This document shows positions 14,671 to 22,819 of a stretch of DNA of 64,000 nucleotides, piece by piece. The notes under the pieces were generated by a model that did not search any database, was not told the DNA's origin, and worked only from the letters and a program-made list of their open reading frames with translations. Numbering within the stretch: the stretch's first letter is position 1; each line of letters starts with the position of its first letter. This DNA comes from Pelosinus fermentans DSM 17108 (lineage in GTDB: Bacteria; Bacillota; Negativicutes; DSM-13327), in contig NZ_AKVN02000001.1 in assembly GCF_000271485.2 (NCBI RefSeq), positions 500,001 to 564,000 of the forward strand, given 5' to 3'. The translations under genes were made by a program, and so were the position numbers.

Positions 14671-16983
14671 GTGTTCCATTATGCAAATTTAAATGATGTT
14701 GAATTTGAAAATCTATGTAAAGATATAATGGAAAAACAATTATCAACAAGCTTGAGGCTTTTTGCCAAAGGCAGAGATGGTGGTATTGATTTTACTGATA
14801 GTACAATTACTCATAATATCATTGTGCAAGCCAAGCATTATATTGGAAGTAAGTTTTCAGATTTACGTACTACTTTAAGAAAGGAAATTGATAACGTAAG
14901 AAAATGGAATCCTAATCAATATTATATATGCTGTGGCATGCAACTCACGGATGCAAACATAAAAGAAATTTATGATCTATTTTCGATTTATATGAAAACA
15001 GATAAAAATATTATTACATTAAGGGAAATTGATGAGTTTTTACAAAAACCGGAGAATTCAGATGTCGTAAGAAAGCACTATAAACTATGGTTGTATGCAT
15101 CAAATATTTTAAACGAGATTTACAATCAAAATATTTTTATAGACTGTGAGTCACTTCTCAGTGACATAGATGAAGAAAGTAAGTATTTTGTGCAAACTAA
15201 TATTTATGAACAATGTATTGATCATTTGGACAAAAATGGATTGCTTATGATAACAGGAGGTCCTGGTGTTGGTAAAACAACTACTTCAAAGATGTTGGTT
15301 CTATATTATGCCACCCAGGGATTTAGGGTAAGGTATACAACCAACGGGGATATAACTGATATTAAAAAATCACTATCACACGAAAAAGAATGCAAAGAAA
15401 TAGTATTGCTAGATGATTGTTTAGGGCAACATTACTTTAATATGAAACATACTCAAGAAAATGAATTACTTTCTTTGATTAAGTATGTGAAATTATCAAA
15501 AAATAAGAAGATTATTTTAAATTCAAGAATCACCATCTTCAATGAGGCAAAAGAGCGTTCTAGAGACTTTAATATTTTTTTTCAAGAAAAAAAAATAAGA
15601 AATTATACTATAGATATGGATGATATCTCCCTCATAGAGAAGGCTGAAATCTTTTATAATCATCTCATTTCTAAATGTATTCCAAAAGAGTACTATAATA
15701 ATATAAAGGAAAATAAAAATTATTTAAAAATTGTTCAACATAATAATTACACGCCTCGTATAATTGAACACGTCACTTATGAATCTAATTATTCCAAAGT
15801 CACTCCAGAGCAGTACTTTAACTATATAATTGAAAACCTAATAGAACCCAATAATATATGGAAAAATGAATTCGAAAGACGACTTCAAGATGTAGATAGG
15901 GCTTTTTTATCTACAGTATACTCATTAACTGATACTAACATAGAGTATAAAGTACTAAAAAAATGCTTTGAAAGTCGCTTATATAATATGAAAAATATTG
16001 ACTCTACAATCGATAATTATGAATCAATTTTATATCGATTAAATCAATCTATTATAAATGTTATTGACAATAAAGGAGGAAAACATATTGGAGTAATAAA
16101 TCCTTCTGTGAATGATTATTTAAAGTCGATTTTTTTTCATAATAAGTTAGAATTACAGGAAGTACGTAAATCTATTTGTCATTTCAAACAATTTGAACGA
16201 TGTTATAAAAAGGAAGAATTAGATAACGTATATCTATCATTAATTAATAATCACAAAGTAGAGGGGGTTGATTTCTCAAATGAGAAACAAAAACTATACT
16301 TTATAGTAGCACATATGTGCAAATTCAATATTAAAGACGGTTTTTATCAACAGACCATTTTAAATTATTTATGTGATGCTTATTTTTATTATTCTAATCA
16401 AAAGGATTGGTTATCACATAGAGAAATATTTAGTCTCTTGATTAATGGAGATTTTTACTCATATTATTCTATCAGTAATTTTATTTTGGATGAGGATTAC
16501 GTTTCAAATTTGTTATGGGATTTAGATCTAGAAGAATTAGTTTTTACTGTAAAGCTATTAAATGAATGCTATAAAAAGAATGGTTTAAAAGTTTTATGGT
16601 TTAAGTCTTTATGCAAAGATATGCTTAACGATGCAATCAAAGATCATGTAGAAAACATTGATGCAGCTGAGTACTGCGATAATTATAATATTGGAACATT
16701 GATTGAGCATGATGAAGATGGAAATTTTGATAGACGCGCAATAATCAATAACTTAAGGAGTCGTGTTGCAGAAAATATCGAACAAGAGATTCAAGAACAT
16801 TTGTTAGATTTAGATAGTGATATTTATAGTGACACTATGTTATCGATAACTGATTATGTTAGTACTGATGGAATTGATAACTATATCGACTCCTATTTTG
16901 AGCCAGATTACGATGATGAGCACAGAGAACGTGGTCGTAGCTCCTCAGATGGGATTTCTGAAATAGAAGCCATATTTGAATGA
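14671..16983 (+). CDS. Mrr-like nuclease fused to STAND NTPase (nSTAND3-type), putative antiviral sensor
   Basis: About 770 residues. The N-terminal 60 residues carry a PD-(D/E)xK-type core: GGIDFTD with D near 40 and IIVQAKHY with the Q-A-K near 54, as in Mrr-type restriction endonucleases. Walker A is ITGGPGVGKTT near residue 196, Walker B EIVLLDDC near 248, and a STAND-like winged region follows (YTPRIIEHV). Such fusions are anti-phage STAND proteins in which ATPase oligomerisation turns on DNA cleavage. No TPR-type sensor repeats are evident. The C-terminal 50 residues are strikingly acidic. GTG 14671 fits the AAGAAGG site better than GTG 14662. It ends about 17 bp before an IS21 end, so loss of a longer C-terminus is possible. 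Confidence 0.8.
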   Translation: MFHYANLNDVEFENLCKDIMEKQLSTSLRLFAKGRDGGIDFTDSTITHNIIVQAKHYIGSKFSDLRTTLRKEIDNVRKWNPNQYYICCGMQLTDANIKEIYDLFSIYMKTDKNIITLREIDEFLQKPENSDVVRKHYKLWLYASNILNEIYNQNIFIDCESLLSDIDEESKYFVQTNIYEQCIDHLDKNGLLMITGGPGVGKTTTSKMLVLYYATQGFRVRYTTNGDITDIKKSLSHEKECKEIVLLDDCLGQHYFNMKHTQENELLSLIKYVKLSKNKKIILNSRITIFNEAKERSRDFNIFFQEKKIRNYTIDMDDISLIEKAEIFYNHLISKCIPKEYYNNIKENKNYLKIVQHNNYTPRIIEHVTYESNYSKVTPEQYFNYIIENLIEPNNIWKNEFERRLQDVDRAFLSTVYSLTDTNIEYKVLKKCFESRLYNMKNIDSTIDNYESILYRLNQSIINVIDNKGGKHIGVINPSVNDYLKSIFFHNKLELQEVRKSICHFKQFERCYKKEELDNVYLSLINNHKVEGVDFSNEKQKLYFIVAHMCKFNIKDGFYQQTILNYLCDAYFYYSNQKDWLSHREIFSLLINGDFYSYYSISNFILDEDYVSNLLWDLDLEELVFTVKLLNECYKKNGLKVLWFKSLCKDMLNDAIKDHVENIDAAEYCDNYNIGTLIEHDEDGNFDRRAIINNLRSRVAENIEQEIQEHLLDLDSDIYSDTMLSITDYVSTDGIDNYIDSYFEPDYDDEHRERGRSSSDGISEIEAIFE

Positions 16984-17131
16984 GTATTCTGGACTAAACT
17001 GTACCACCTGTCCGGTCTAACGATACCGCAATTCCGATGGAATGATACCGGCATTCCGCCAGTGAGTACCACCATCCTATAATAGAAATATGCATTTAAT
17101 GATGCAAATTTTATTATGGGAGGTCAGAATA

Positions 17132-18682
17132 ATGACCAAGTACCGGGAAATCTTAAGGCTTCATTCACTGGGATTGAGCCAAATGAACATTGCTTTAAGC
17201 TGCAGTGCTTCCAAAACAACAGTGAATCGAGTTTTAAAAAGAGCTGCTGAACTCAGTTTATCGTGGCCACTTGATGATAAGCAAACAGACTCTGTTCTCT
17301 CCGAAATGTTGTTTTCATCAACTCAAAAGAACGTTTCGGAAAAACGACTACCAAACTACGACTACATTCGCAACGAACTTTTAAAAAACGGCGTCAGCAA
17401 GAAATTGCTCTGGGCTGAATACATGGAGGAATGCAGGCTTAACGGTGAAGAACCTTTTATGTACTCACAGTTTTGTCATTATCTTCAACTTGATGAACAA
17501 AAGCGTCGTGCGACCATGCACATCAGTCGCAAACCTGGTGAGCAGGTTGAAGTGGATTGGGCCGGTGATCCAGCTAAAATTATTGATCCCGATACAGGCG
17601 AAGTCACTGAAGCCTATCTTTTTGTTGGTGTTATGACCTATAGCCAGTACGCTTATGTAGAAGCTTTTATCAATGAAAAGCAACGAGCATGGATTACAGC
17701 TCACGTTCATATGTATAACTACTTTGGGGGTGTGACAAAAATCCTCGTTCCTGATAATTGCAAGACGGCTGTGATTCATACGAAAGATTGGTATACGCCA
17801 AAGCTTAATGCAACCTATCATGAAATGGCTGAACATTACGGCACTGCAATTATTCCAGCTAGAATTAGAAAACCAAAAGACAAAGCAAATGTTGAAGGCG
17901 CTGTTGGCAACATTTCCACATGGATAACCGCTGCGCTTAGAAATGAACAATTCTTCTCATTGTTAGAGCTTAACGCTGCAATCCGAGAAAAACTTGAAAC
18001 ATTTAATTCAAGGCTTTTTCAAAAGAAAGAAGGTAGCAGGTGGAGTCTCTTCCACCATGAAGAGTTGCCCTTTCTAAGCCCACTACCAGCTACCTCTTAC
18101 GAACTGGCTGAATGGAAACAAGCCACAGTTCAGTTTAATTATCACATATCACTTGAAGGAATGCTATATTCTGTACCATACGAATATATCAAACGTAAAG
18201 TTGATGTGAGGGTAGCTGATCGAGTGATAGAATTATTTTATAATCATAATCGGATTGCATCTCATAAGCGTCTTTACGGCCGCAAGGGGCAATACAGCAC
18301 TACCTTGGAGCACATGCCTCCAGATCATCAAAAATATTTAGAATGGAATGGAGATCGTTTTAAGCATTGGGCTCAGCGAATTGGCCCCAATACCCATAAA
18401 GTCATTACTGCCATTCTAGTCTCCAGTCGCGTGGAGCAACAAACCTATAAAAGTTGCATGGGGTTACTTAAGTTGGCTGAAAGACACTCAGAATCACGTC
18501 TTGAAGCAGCTTGTGAAAAAGCTTTGAGCTATACAGCAAGTCCAAGTTATAAGAGTATCAAAAATATTCTTGTTACCGGGATTAAAGAAATCTCAAAGTC
18601 GAATACTGTGGAACCCTCAAAGAACAATTATGGTGTAACACGCGGTGCCAACTATTACGGAGGTAGAGGCAATGATAAATAA
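17132..18682 (+). CDS. istA: IS21 transposase IstA
   Basis: A 516-residue transposase. An N-terminal helix-turn-helix (LRLHSLGLSQMNIALSCSASKTTVNRVL) precedes an RNase H-like DDE core: VEVDWAGDPAKI (first D), LVPDNCKTAVI (second D) and KPKDKANVEGAV with the catalytic E. A C-terminal Mu-type beta domain (HYHISLEGMLYSVPYEYI) completes the family layout. ATG 17132 has GGAGG about 9 nt upstream, better than the in-frame ATG at 17090. It overlaps istB by 11 bp. Confidence 0.95.
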   Translation: MTKYREILRLHSLGLSQMNIALSCSASKTTVNRVLKRAAELSLSWPLDDKQTDSVLSEMLFSSTQKNVSEKRLPNYDYIRNELLKNGVSKKLLWAEYMEECRLNGEEPFMYSQFCHYLQLDEQKRRATMHISRKPGEQVEVDWAGDPAKIIDPDTGEVTEAYLFVGVMTYSQYAYVEAFINEKQRAWITAHVHMYNYFGGVTKILVPDNCKTAVIHTKDWYTPKLNATYHEMAEHYGTAIIPARIRKPKDKANVEGAVGNISTWITAALRNEQFFSLLELNAAIREKLETFNSRLFQKKEGSRWSLFHHEELPFLSPLPATSYELAEWKQATVQFNYHISLEGMLYSVPYEYIKRKVDVRVADRVIELFYNHNRIASHKRLYGRKGQYSTTLEHMPPDHQKYLEWNGDRFKHWAQRIGPNTHKVITAILVSSRVEQQTYKSCMGLLKLAERHSESRLEAACEKALSYTASPSYKSIKNILVTGIKEISKSNTVEPSKNNYGVTRGANYYGGRGNDK

Positions 18683-19448
18683 TTCTACCATTGATAAACT
18701 CATAGAAATGCATTTAACAGCAATGGCCGATGCCTATCGTCAACAAGTGTCTGACCCTAAGATGAAGGATATCGATTTTGAAGACCGCATAGGAATGATG
18801 GTCGATATTGAGTATACAAGAAGAAAGAACAATCGCTTGTATCGACTTATAAAAAATGCTGATTTTGAACAACCTGATGCTAGTATCATGGCAATTAACT
18901 ATTCATCTGGTCGAAAGATCAACAAAGATTTGATTAAACGCCTTGCGACTTGCGAATACATCACAGAATTCAGAAATATTTTTATCACTGGCGCAACTGG
19001 TTGTGGTAAAACTTACCTTGCAAATGCCTTCGGTATGGAGGCGTGTAAGCATTACTATAAAACTCAGTATGTGCGCCTTCCTGATTTGCTTTTAGATCTT
19101 GAACATTCAAGAAGCGAGGGCAATTACAAAAAAGTAATGGTGAAATATTCAAATCCGATTCTGTTGATTATTGATGAATGGCTACTGTTAAAGCCTACTC
19201 CAAGTGAAGCAAAAGACATTTTCGAACTTTTGCATCGGAGAAGAAAACGATCTTCCACAATCTTTTGTTCTCAATACCGCCATGAAGGCTGGTATGAGCA
19301 GCTTGGCGGCGACGATTCGCCACTTGCCGATGCCATTCTTGACCGAATTGTTCATGATTCGTATAAAATCAACATCGAAAGCGTTGATCCAACAAAAGAC
19401 ATATCTATGAGAGAAGTCTACGGACTGGATAAGCAATTAAGCGAATAA
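18672..19448 (+). CDS. istB: IS21 helper ATPase IstB
   Basis: This 258-residue AAA+ ATPase is related to DnaC and regulates target choice and activity of IstA. Walker A is FITGATGCGKTYLANA near residue 110, Walker B is LLIIDEWLL near 168, and SSTIFCSQY is the sensor strand. Length and motifs are complete, so the element could still be active. GGAGGTAGAGG lies just before ATG 18672, and the 11-bp overlap with istA implies translational coupling. Confidence 0.95.
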   Translation: MINNSTIDKLIEMHLTAMADAYRQQVSDPKMKDIDFEDRIGMMVDIEYTRRKNNRLYRLIKNADFEQPDASIMAINYSSGRKINKDLIKRLATCEYITEFRNIFITGATGCGKTYLANAFGMEACKHYYKTQYVRLPDLLLDLEHSRSEGNYKKVMVKYSNPILLIIDEWLLLKPTPSEAKDIFELLHRRRKRSSTIFCSQYRHEGWYEQLGGDDSPLADAILDRIVHDSYKINIESVDPTKDISMREVYGLDKQLSE

Positions 19449-19640
19449 TAATTTAGCGGTATCGTGTGTCCGGACAAGCGGTATCCACCGCACCGGACGA
19501 CCGGTACCGGTCAACAAGAATATTCATTTGAACGGTAAATACTAGAAAGACCGTGCAGGTTAATTATTGTAAGCAAAAGATGTGTGGAAAAAAATTAATG
19601 AGGATAGTTTATAACCTTATAGTTTGTAATGTTAAGAAAT

Positions 19641-19675
19641 AAGCAAGGAAGATCGTTTTACGATTTTCCTTGCTT
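19641..19675. terminator. Terminator overlapping the repressor gene end
   Basis: AAGCAAGGAA pairs with TTCCTTGCTT, and an inner GATCGT/ACGAT stem extends the hairpin. On the minus strand it is followed by ATTTCTT. It overlaps the last codons of the repressor gene that ends at 19658. Confidence 0.65.
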
Positions 19676-20047
19676 ATTTCTCTTATTAAGTTCTTTGGCA
19701 CGTTTGTATAATTGAAGTTCGACTATATCAAGTATAGCTTGTTTATCTTCATCCGTAATGGGAGAGCCCTCAAACGTTAGTCCACTCTGTGCAAGAATTT
19801 TTTGTAAGTCCTTGGAATTTCCTTCTGCTTTAGGCGTTAAATGGTTATAAAAGAAATCTATAGAGATTTCGAAGTACTCAGCCATTTTTTTTATGAGCTC
19901 AGGACTTGGCGTCCTGGCATCTGTTTCGTACTTTGATAATGATGGATATTCTATTTTTAATATATCAGCTAATTCATAACGTGTTAATCCCTTTGATTCC
20001 CTAAGTTGAATGATTTTGCTACCAAAAGCGATTTTGTTAATAACCAT
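19658..20047 (-). CDS. XRE-family (CI-like) transcriptional repressor
   Basis: 129 residues. The N-terminal helix-turn-helix (RESKGLTRYELADILKIEYPSLSKYETD, residues 16-43) is of Cro/CI type, followed by a helix that starts PSPELIKKMAEYF and a short C-terminal region without a protease-type dimerisation domain. GGTGGTGAT precedes the ATG. It is divergent from a second, smaller XRE gene with a shared control region of 150 bp, the layout of a phage or ICE lysogeny switch. No other phage genes remain nearby, so this is probably a remnant module next to the IS. Confidence 0.85.
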   Translation of the reverse strand: MVINKIAFGSKIIQLRESKGLTRYELADILKIEYPSLSKYETDARTPSPELIKKMAEYFEISIDFFYNHLTPKAEGNSKDLQKILAQSGLTFEGSPITDEDKQAILDIVELQLYKRAKELNKRNKQGKS

Positions 20048-20123
20048 AATATCACCACCAATATAAATTATACTATATGTCTAAAAAATATATATAAATT
20101 TATACAAAATGGGCAATTTAAGA

Positions 20124-20152
20124 TTGACATTAGCCATAATGTCTACTATAAT
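20124..20152 (+). promoter_or_regulatory. Sigma-A promoter with embedded operator
   Basis: TTGACA (20124-20129) and TATAAT (20147-20152) are perfect hexamers at 17-bp spacing. The perfect inverted repeat GACATTA-GCCA-TAATGTC (20126-20143) covers the -35 box and spacer, so a bound repressor would block polymerase. A half-site-like ATGTCTA lies near the divergent repressor promoter at about 20075. Confidence 0.8.
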
Positions 20153-20196
20153 AAAAATAAATTAGACGAATTGGATAATTTTAATGAGGTGATTAA

Positions 20197-20391
20197 ATGA
20201 GAAAAGCATTGGAGAAAGCAAGAATAATAAAAAAGTTTTCTGTTGAACAAATAGCTGAAATGGTTAAAGTATCGCCGTCTACTTGGTATAAATGGGAGGC
20301 GGGTACACGTGATCCTTCATTAAAAAACGCTCAGAAGATAGTTGATCTTCTAGGAGGGACTGTTGAGGAGCTTTTTTTACCAACAGATTAG
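20197..20391 (+). CDS. Small XRE-family (Cro-like) regulator
   Basis: A 64-residue protein that is nearly all helix-turn-helix: FSVEQIAEMVKVSPSTWYKWEAGTRDPSL at residues 16-44. A GAGGTGATT site precedes ATG 20197. It is transcribed from the operator-bearing promoter at 20124, opposite the CI-like gene, so each likely represses the other. ATTAGACGAAT occurs both before (20160) and after (20388) the gene, possibly as additional operator copies or the footprint of a mobile cassette. Confidence 0.85.
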   Translation: MRKALEKARIIKKFSVEQIAEMVKVSPSTWYKWEAGTRDPSLKNAQKIVDLLGGTVEELFLPTD

Positions 20392-20447
20392 ACGAATCGT
20401 ATAATTTGTGTTTCTCCCAAAATAGAATTAGCAAAGGAGGTGATAAT

Positions 20448-20528
20448 TTGTTCTCTACTAATCAGCCATACCAAGAAAGAAAGGTAACAATCAGAAGCCC
20501 TTCTGGTTGCCAAGTAGCAAAACAGTAG
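20448..20528 (+). CDS. Possible 26-residue peptide
   Basis: TTG 20448 is preceded by AAAGGAGGTGAT at ideal spacing, one of the strongest ribosome binding sites in the window. The frame reads 26 codons (it starts FSTNQPYQERKV) to TAG. It follows the Cro-like gene by 56 bp. It resembles nothing that I know; it may be a real small protein, or a leader peptide for the sugar-acid operon that begins 130 bp later. Confidence 0.35.
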   Translation: MFSTNQPYQERKVTIRSPSGCQVAKQ

Positions 20529-20660
20529 TCTTAAAATCGCACTACCTAGATTATACCAGTAATATTTGTAAAATTCTGCATTTTATTCTCAAAAAGGAGG
20601 GAATTCATTTCAGTCCCGGTCCATACCATCTAAATCTTAAATCAAAAGGAGACCAAAAAC

Positions 20661-21677
20661 ATGAAAGCAATAACCCTAGATTCACCCCTCAAAATCGGTA
20701 TCAAGAACATCCCCATGCCAGAACGCAAAAATGACAGCGAAGTTCTCATCAAGGTCCGTGCCCTTGGCATCTGCGGATCAGACATTGGTGCCTATCGGGG
20801 CGTTAATCCCACAGTGAGTTATCCCCGTATCATCGGTCATGAGATCGGCGGGGAAGTGGTGTCTATTTCAGATAACAGCAAGGGCATTATCGTAGGAGAT
20901 CGAGTCGTCCTAGAACCCTATCTGCCTTGCTATCAGTGCTACCCTTGCAGCATTGGCAGAACCAACTGTTGCGAACAGTTAAAAGTCTTAGGTGTCCAGA
21001 CGGACGGAGGCATGGCGGAGTATGTGACCCATCCACTCAACTTAGTACATCTAGTACCTCGTGAAATGGAATGGCAGGAGGTTGCCATGATTGAGCCGTT
21101 GACCATCGCTCTTCATGCCAATCATCGCTCCAGAGTCAAAGAAGGGGAGCATGTTCTCATCATCGGGGCGGGAGCCATTGGGCTATTAGCTGCTCAGGTC
21201 GCCATGGTCTATGGAGCAGTTCCCATTGTAGTCGATGTGGAAGAGAAACGGTTAGAACTGGCAAAAGAGATTGGCATACCTCATACCCTGCATCCGGCAC
21301 AGGGGAAGGTGATCCAAGAGCTCTCTGCCATCACCAAGGGCCGGATGGCAGAAGTCGTCATTGAAGCCTCGGGAGCTAAAGGAGCCATTCATGGCATGTT
21401 TGACTATGTATCCGCCGCAGGGCGCATTGCCTTGGTCGGCTGGCCCAATGGAGAAACGCCGCTCCCTACTGCCGTAATTACCAAGAAAGAACTGGATATC
21501 GTTGGTTCTCGCACCAGTGTCAATGAATTCCCCGAAGCCATTGCCTTACTGCAAAACAAGCAGGTACAGGTACGTGAGATCATCACCCGCGTAGTGACCT
21601 TTGACGAGATTCCCGATGCCGTCATGAACATGGCTGGCTTTCCTGACAAGTTTGTGAAAGTAATAGCGGTGCTGTAG
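20661..21677 (+). CDS. Zinc-dependent alcohol/polyol dehydrogenase (YjmD-like)
   Basis: A 338-residue medium-chain dehydrogenase. The catalytic zinc site is visible as GICGSDIGAY (C near 38) and GHEIGGEV (H-E near 60). The four structural-zinc cysteines cluster in CYQCYPCSIGRTNCC near 93-108, and the NAD site is IGAGAIGLLAAQ near 168-179. The family oxidises sugar alcohols or sugar acids. B. subtilis places a similar gene (yjmD) in its hexuronate operon with a mannonate oxidoreductase, as here. AAAGGAG precedes the ATG. It is the first gene of a four-gene operon. The substrate is inferred from context only. Confidence 0.85.
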   Translation: MKAITLDSPLKIGIKNIPMPERKNDSEVLIKVRALGICGSDIGAYRGVNPTVSYPRIIGHEIGGEVVSISDNSKGIIVGDRVVLEPYLPCYQCYPCSIGRTNCCEQLKVLGVQTDGGMAEYVTHPLNLVHLVPREMEWQEVAMIEPLTIALHANHRSRVKEGEHVLIIGAGAIGLLAAQVAMVYGAVPIVVDVEEKRLELAKEIGIPHTLHPAQGKVIQELSAITKGRMAEVVIEASGAKGAIHGMFDYVSAAGRIALVGWPNGETPLPTAVITKKELDIVGSRTSVNEFPEAIALLQNKQVQVREIITRVVTFDEIPDAVMNMAGFPDKFVKVIAVL

Positions 21678-21763
21678 GAATCTATCAAAACCGTATGTCC
21701 TTAATTATTTGTATTTTCAAACGATTTTCTTAAAAAAATTATAAATCATAGGAGGTTGTAATC

Positions 21764-22819
21764 GTGAAAAAGTTTACCTTTGCCCCTGAGAAAGATATTG
21801 ATGTCATTGCCGTAGGCCGCATTGCCATTGACTTAAACCCTAATGAAATCCATCGCACCTTGGATAAGGTCAACACCTTTACCAAATATGTAGGCGGTTC
21901 CCCTGCCAATATTGCTGTAGGGCTAGCCCGTCTTGGCAAGAAGGTCGGATTTATCGGCAAAGTGTCCGATGATGCCTTTGGCAAGTACGTTACCGATTAC
22001 TTCATCGAAAAAGGCATTGATGTATCCCATGTTACCCCGTCATCAGACGGAGAAGTCTTAGGTCTGACCTTTACGGAAATCTCCAGTCCCACCGAAAGTC
22101 AGATTCTCATGTACCGGGAAGGCGTTGCTGACCTTGCCTTAGCCCCAGCAGATATTTCCGAAGACTATATCAAGCGCGCCAAATTCCTCTTAATCTCAGG
22201 AACCGCCTTAGCGGCCAGTCCTTCCAGAGAAGCCTGCTTTTTAGCCATGACCTATGCCAAGAAGCATGATACCAAGGTCATCTTTGATATTGACTACCGC
22301 AGCTACACCTGGAAGTCCAACGTGGAAATCGCCGTATATTACTCCTTAGCAGGGCAACGAAGTGATATCCTCATGGGTTCCCGGGAAGAATTTGAACTCA
22401 TGGAAATGCTGGAAAAAGACAATGACATTCCTGACTACTGCCTGGCAGACAACTATCTCTTCCATGGGAATCAGATTGTCATTATCAAACACGGCAAGAA
22501 AGGTTCCCTTGCCTATAGCAGTGATCGCGAAGCCTATAAAGTAGGCTCCTTTTCCGTAAAGCTCTTAAAATCCTTTGGCGGTGGGGATGCCTATGCTTCT
22601 GCCTTTCTCTATGGCATCTTAGAAGGATGGCAAATGCCCACTTCTCTGGAATTTGCTACCGCCTCAGCAGCACGAGTGGTATCCAGTCATAGCTGCTCAG
22701 ATGCTATGTCTACCGCCGAAGAAATCATACGCTTTATTGCCGATAGTCAGGAAAAAGGAACGGTCATCGAGGAAATTCCCTGGAACCAGTCCATTGAAGG
22801 AGGGAGATCATGCCGTTAG
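21764..22819 (+). CDS. PfkB-family sugar kinase, IolC-like
   Basis: A 351-residue carbohydrate kinase of the ribokinase/PfkB fold. The N-terminal signature is YVGGSPANIAVGLARLGKKVGFIGKVSDD (near 44-72). The C-terminal signature KSFGGGDAYASAFLYG (near 270) holds the catalytic Asp, with GGGD in place of the usual GAGD. Overall it most resembles IolC, 5-dehydro-2-deoxygluconokinase, but no other inositol genes are present; a 2-keto-3-deoxy sugar-acid substrate would suit the neighbours better. It uses GTG with AGGAGG upstream, and its last 10 bp overlap the permease gene. Confidence 0.82.
   Translation: MKKFTFAPEKDIDVIAVGRIAIDLNPNEIHRTLDKVNTFTKYVGGSPANIAVGLARLGKKVGFIGKVSDDAFGKYVTDYFIEKGIDVSHVTPSSDGEVLGLTFTEISSPTESQILMYREGVADLALAPADISEDYIKRAKFLLISGTALAASPSREACFLAMTYAKKHDTKVIFDIDYRSYTWKSNVEIAVYYSLAGQRSDILMGSREEFELMEMLEKDNDIPDYCLADNYLFHGNQIVIIKHGKKGSLAYSSDREAYKVGSFSVKLLKSFGGGDAYASAFLYGILEGWQMPTSLEFATASAARVVSSHSCSDAMSTAEEIIRFIADSQEKGTVIEEIPWNQSIEGGRSCR

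Larger units (their letters stand above)
17000..19515. mobile_element. IS21-family insertion sequence
   Basis: istA and istB are flanked by related ends. TGTCCGGTCTAACGATACC (from 17009) faces GGTATCGTGTGTCCGGACA (to 19476) as an imperfect inverted repeat, with further CCGGT-rich repeats outside on the right (to about 19515). Multiple end repeats are usual for IS21. The exact borders and target duplication cannot be fixed by eye. The element looks intact and sits directly 3' of the STAND gene. Confidence 0.85.

Noticed and set aside
20388-20400. ATTAGACGAAT direct repeats around the Cro-like gene as attachment sites
   Set aside because: Only 11 bp, no integrase nearby; extra operator copies are an equally simple reading.
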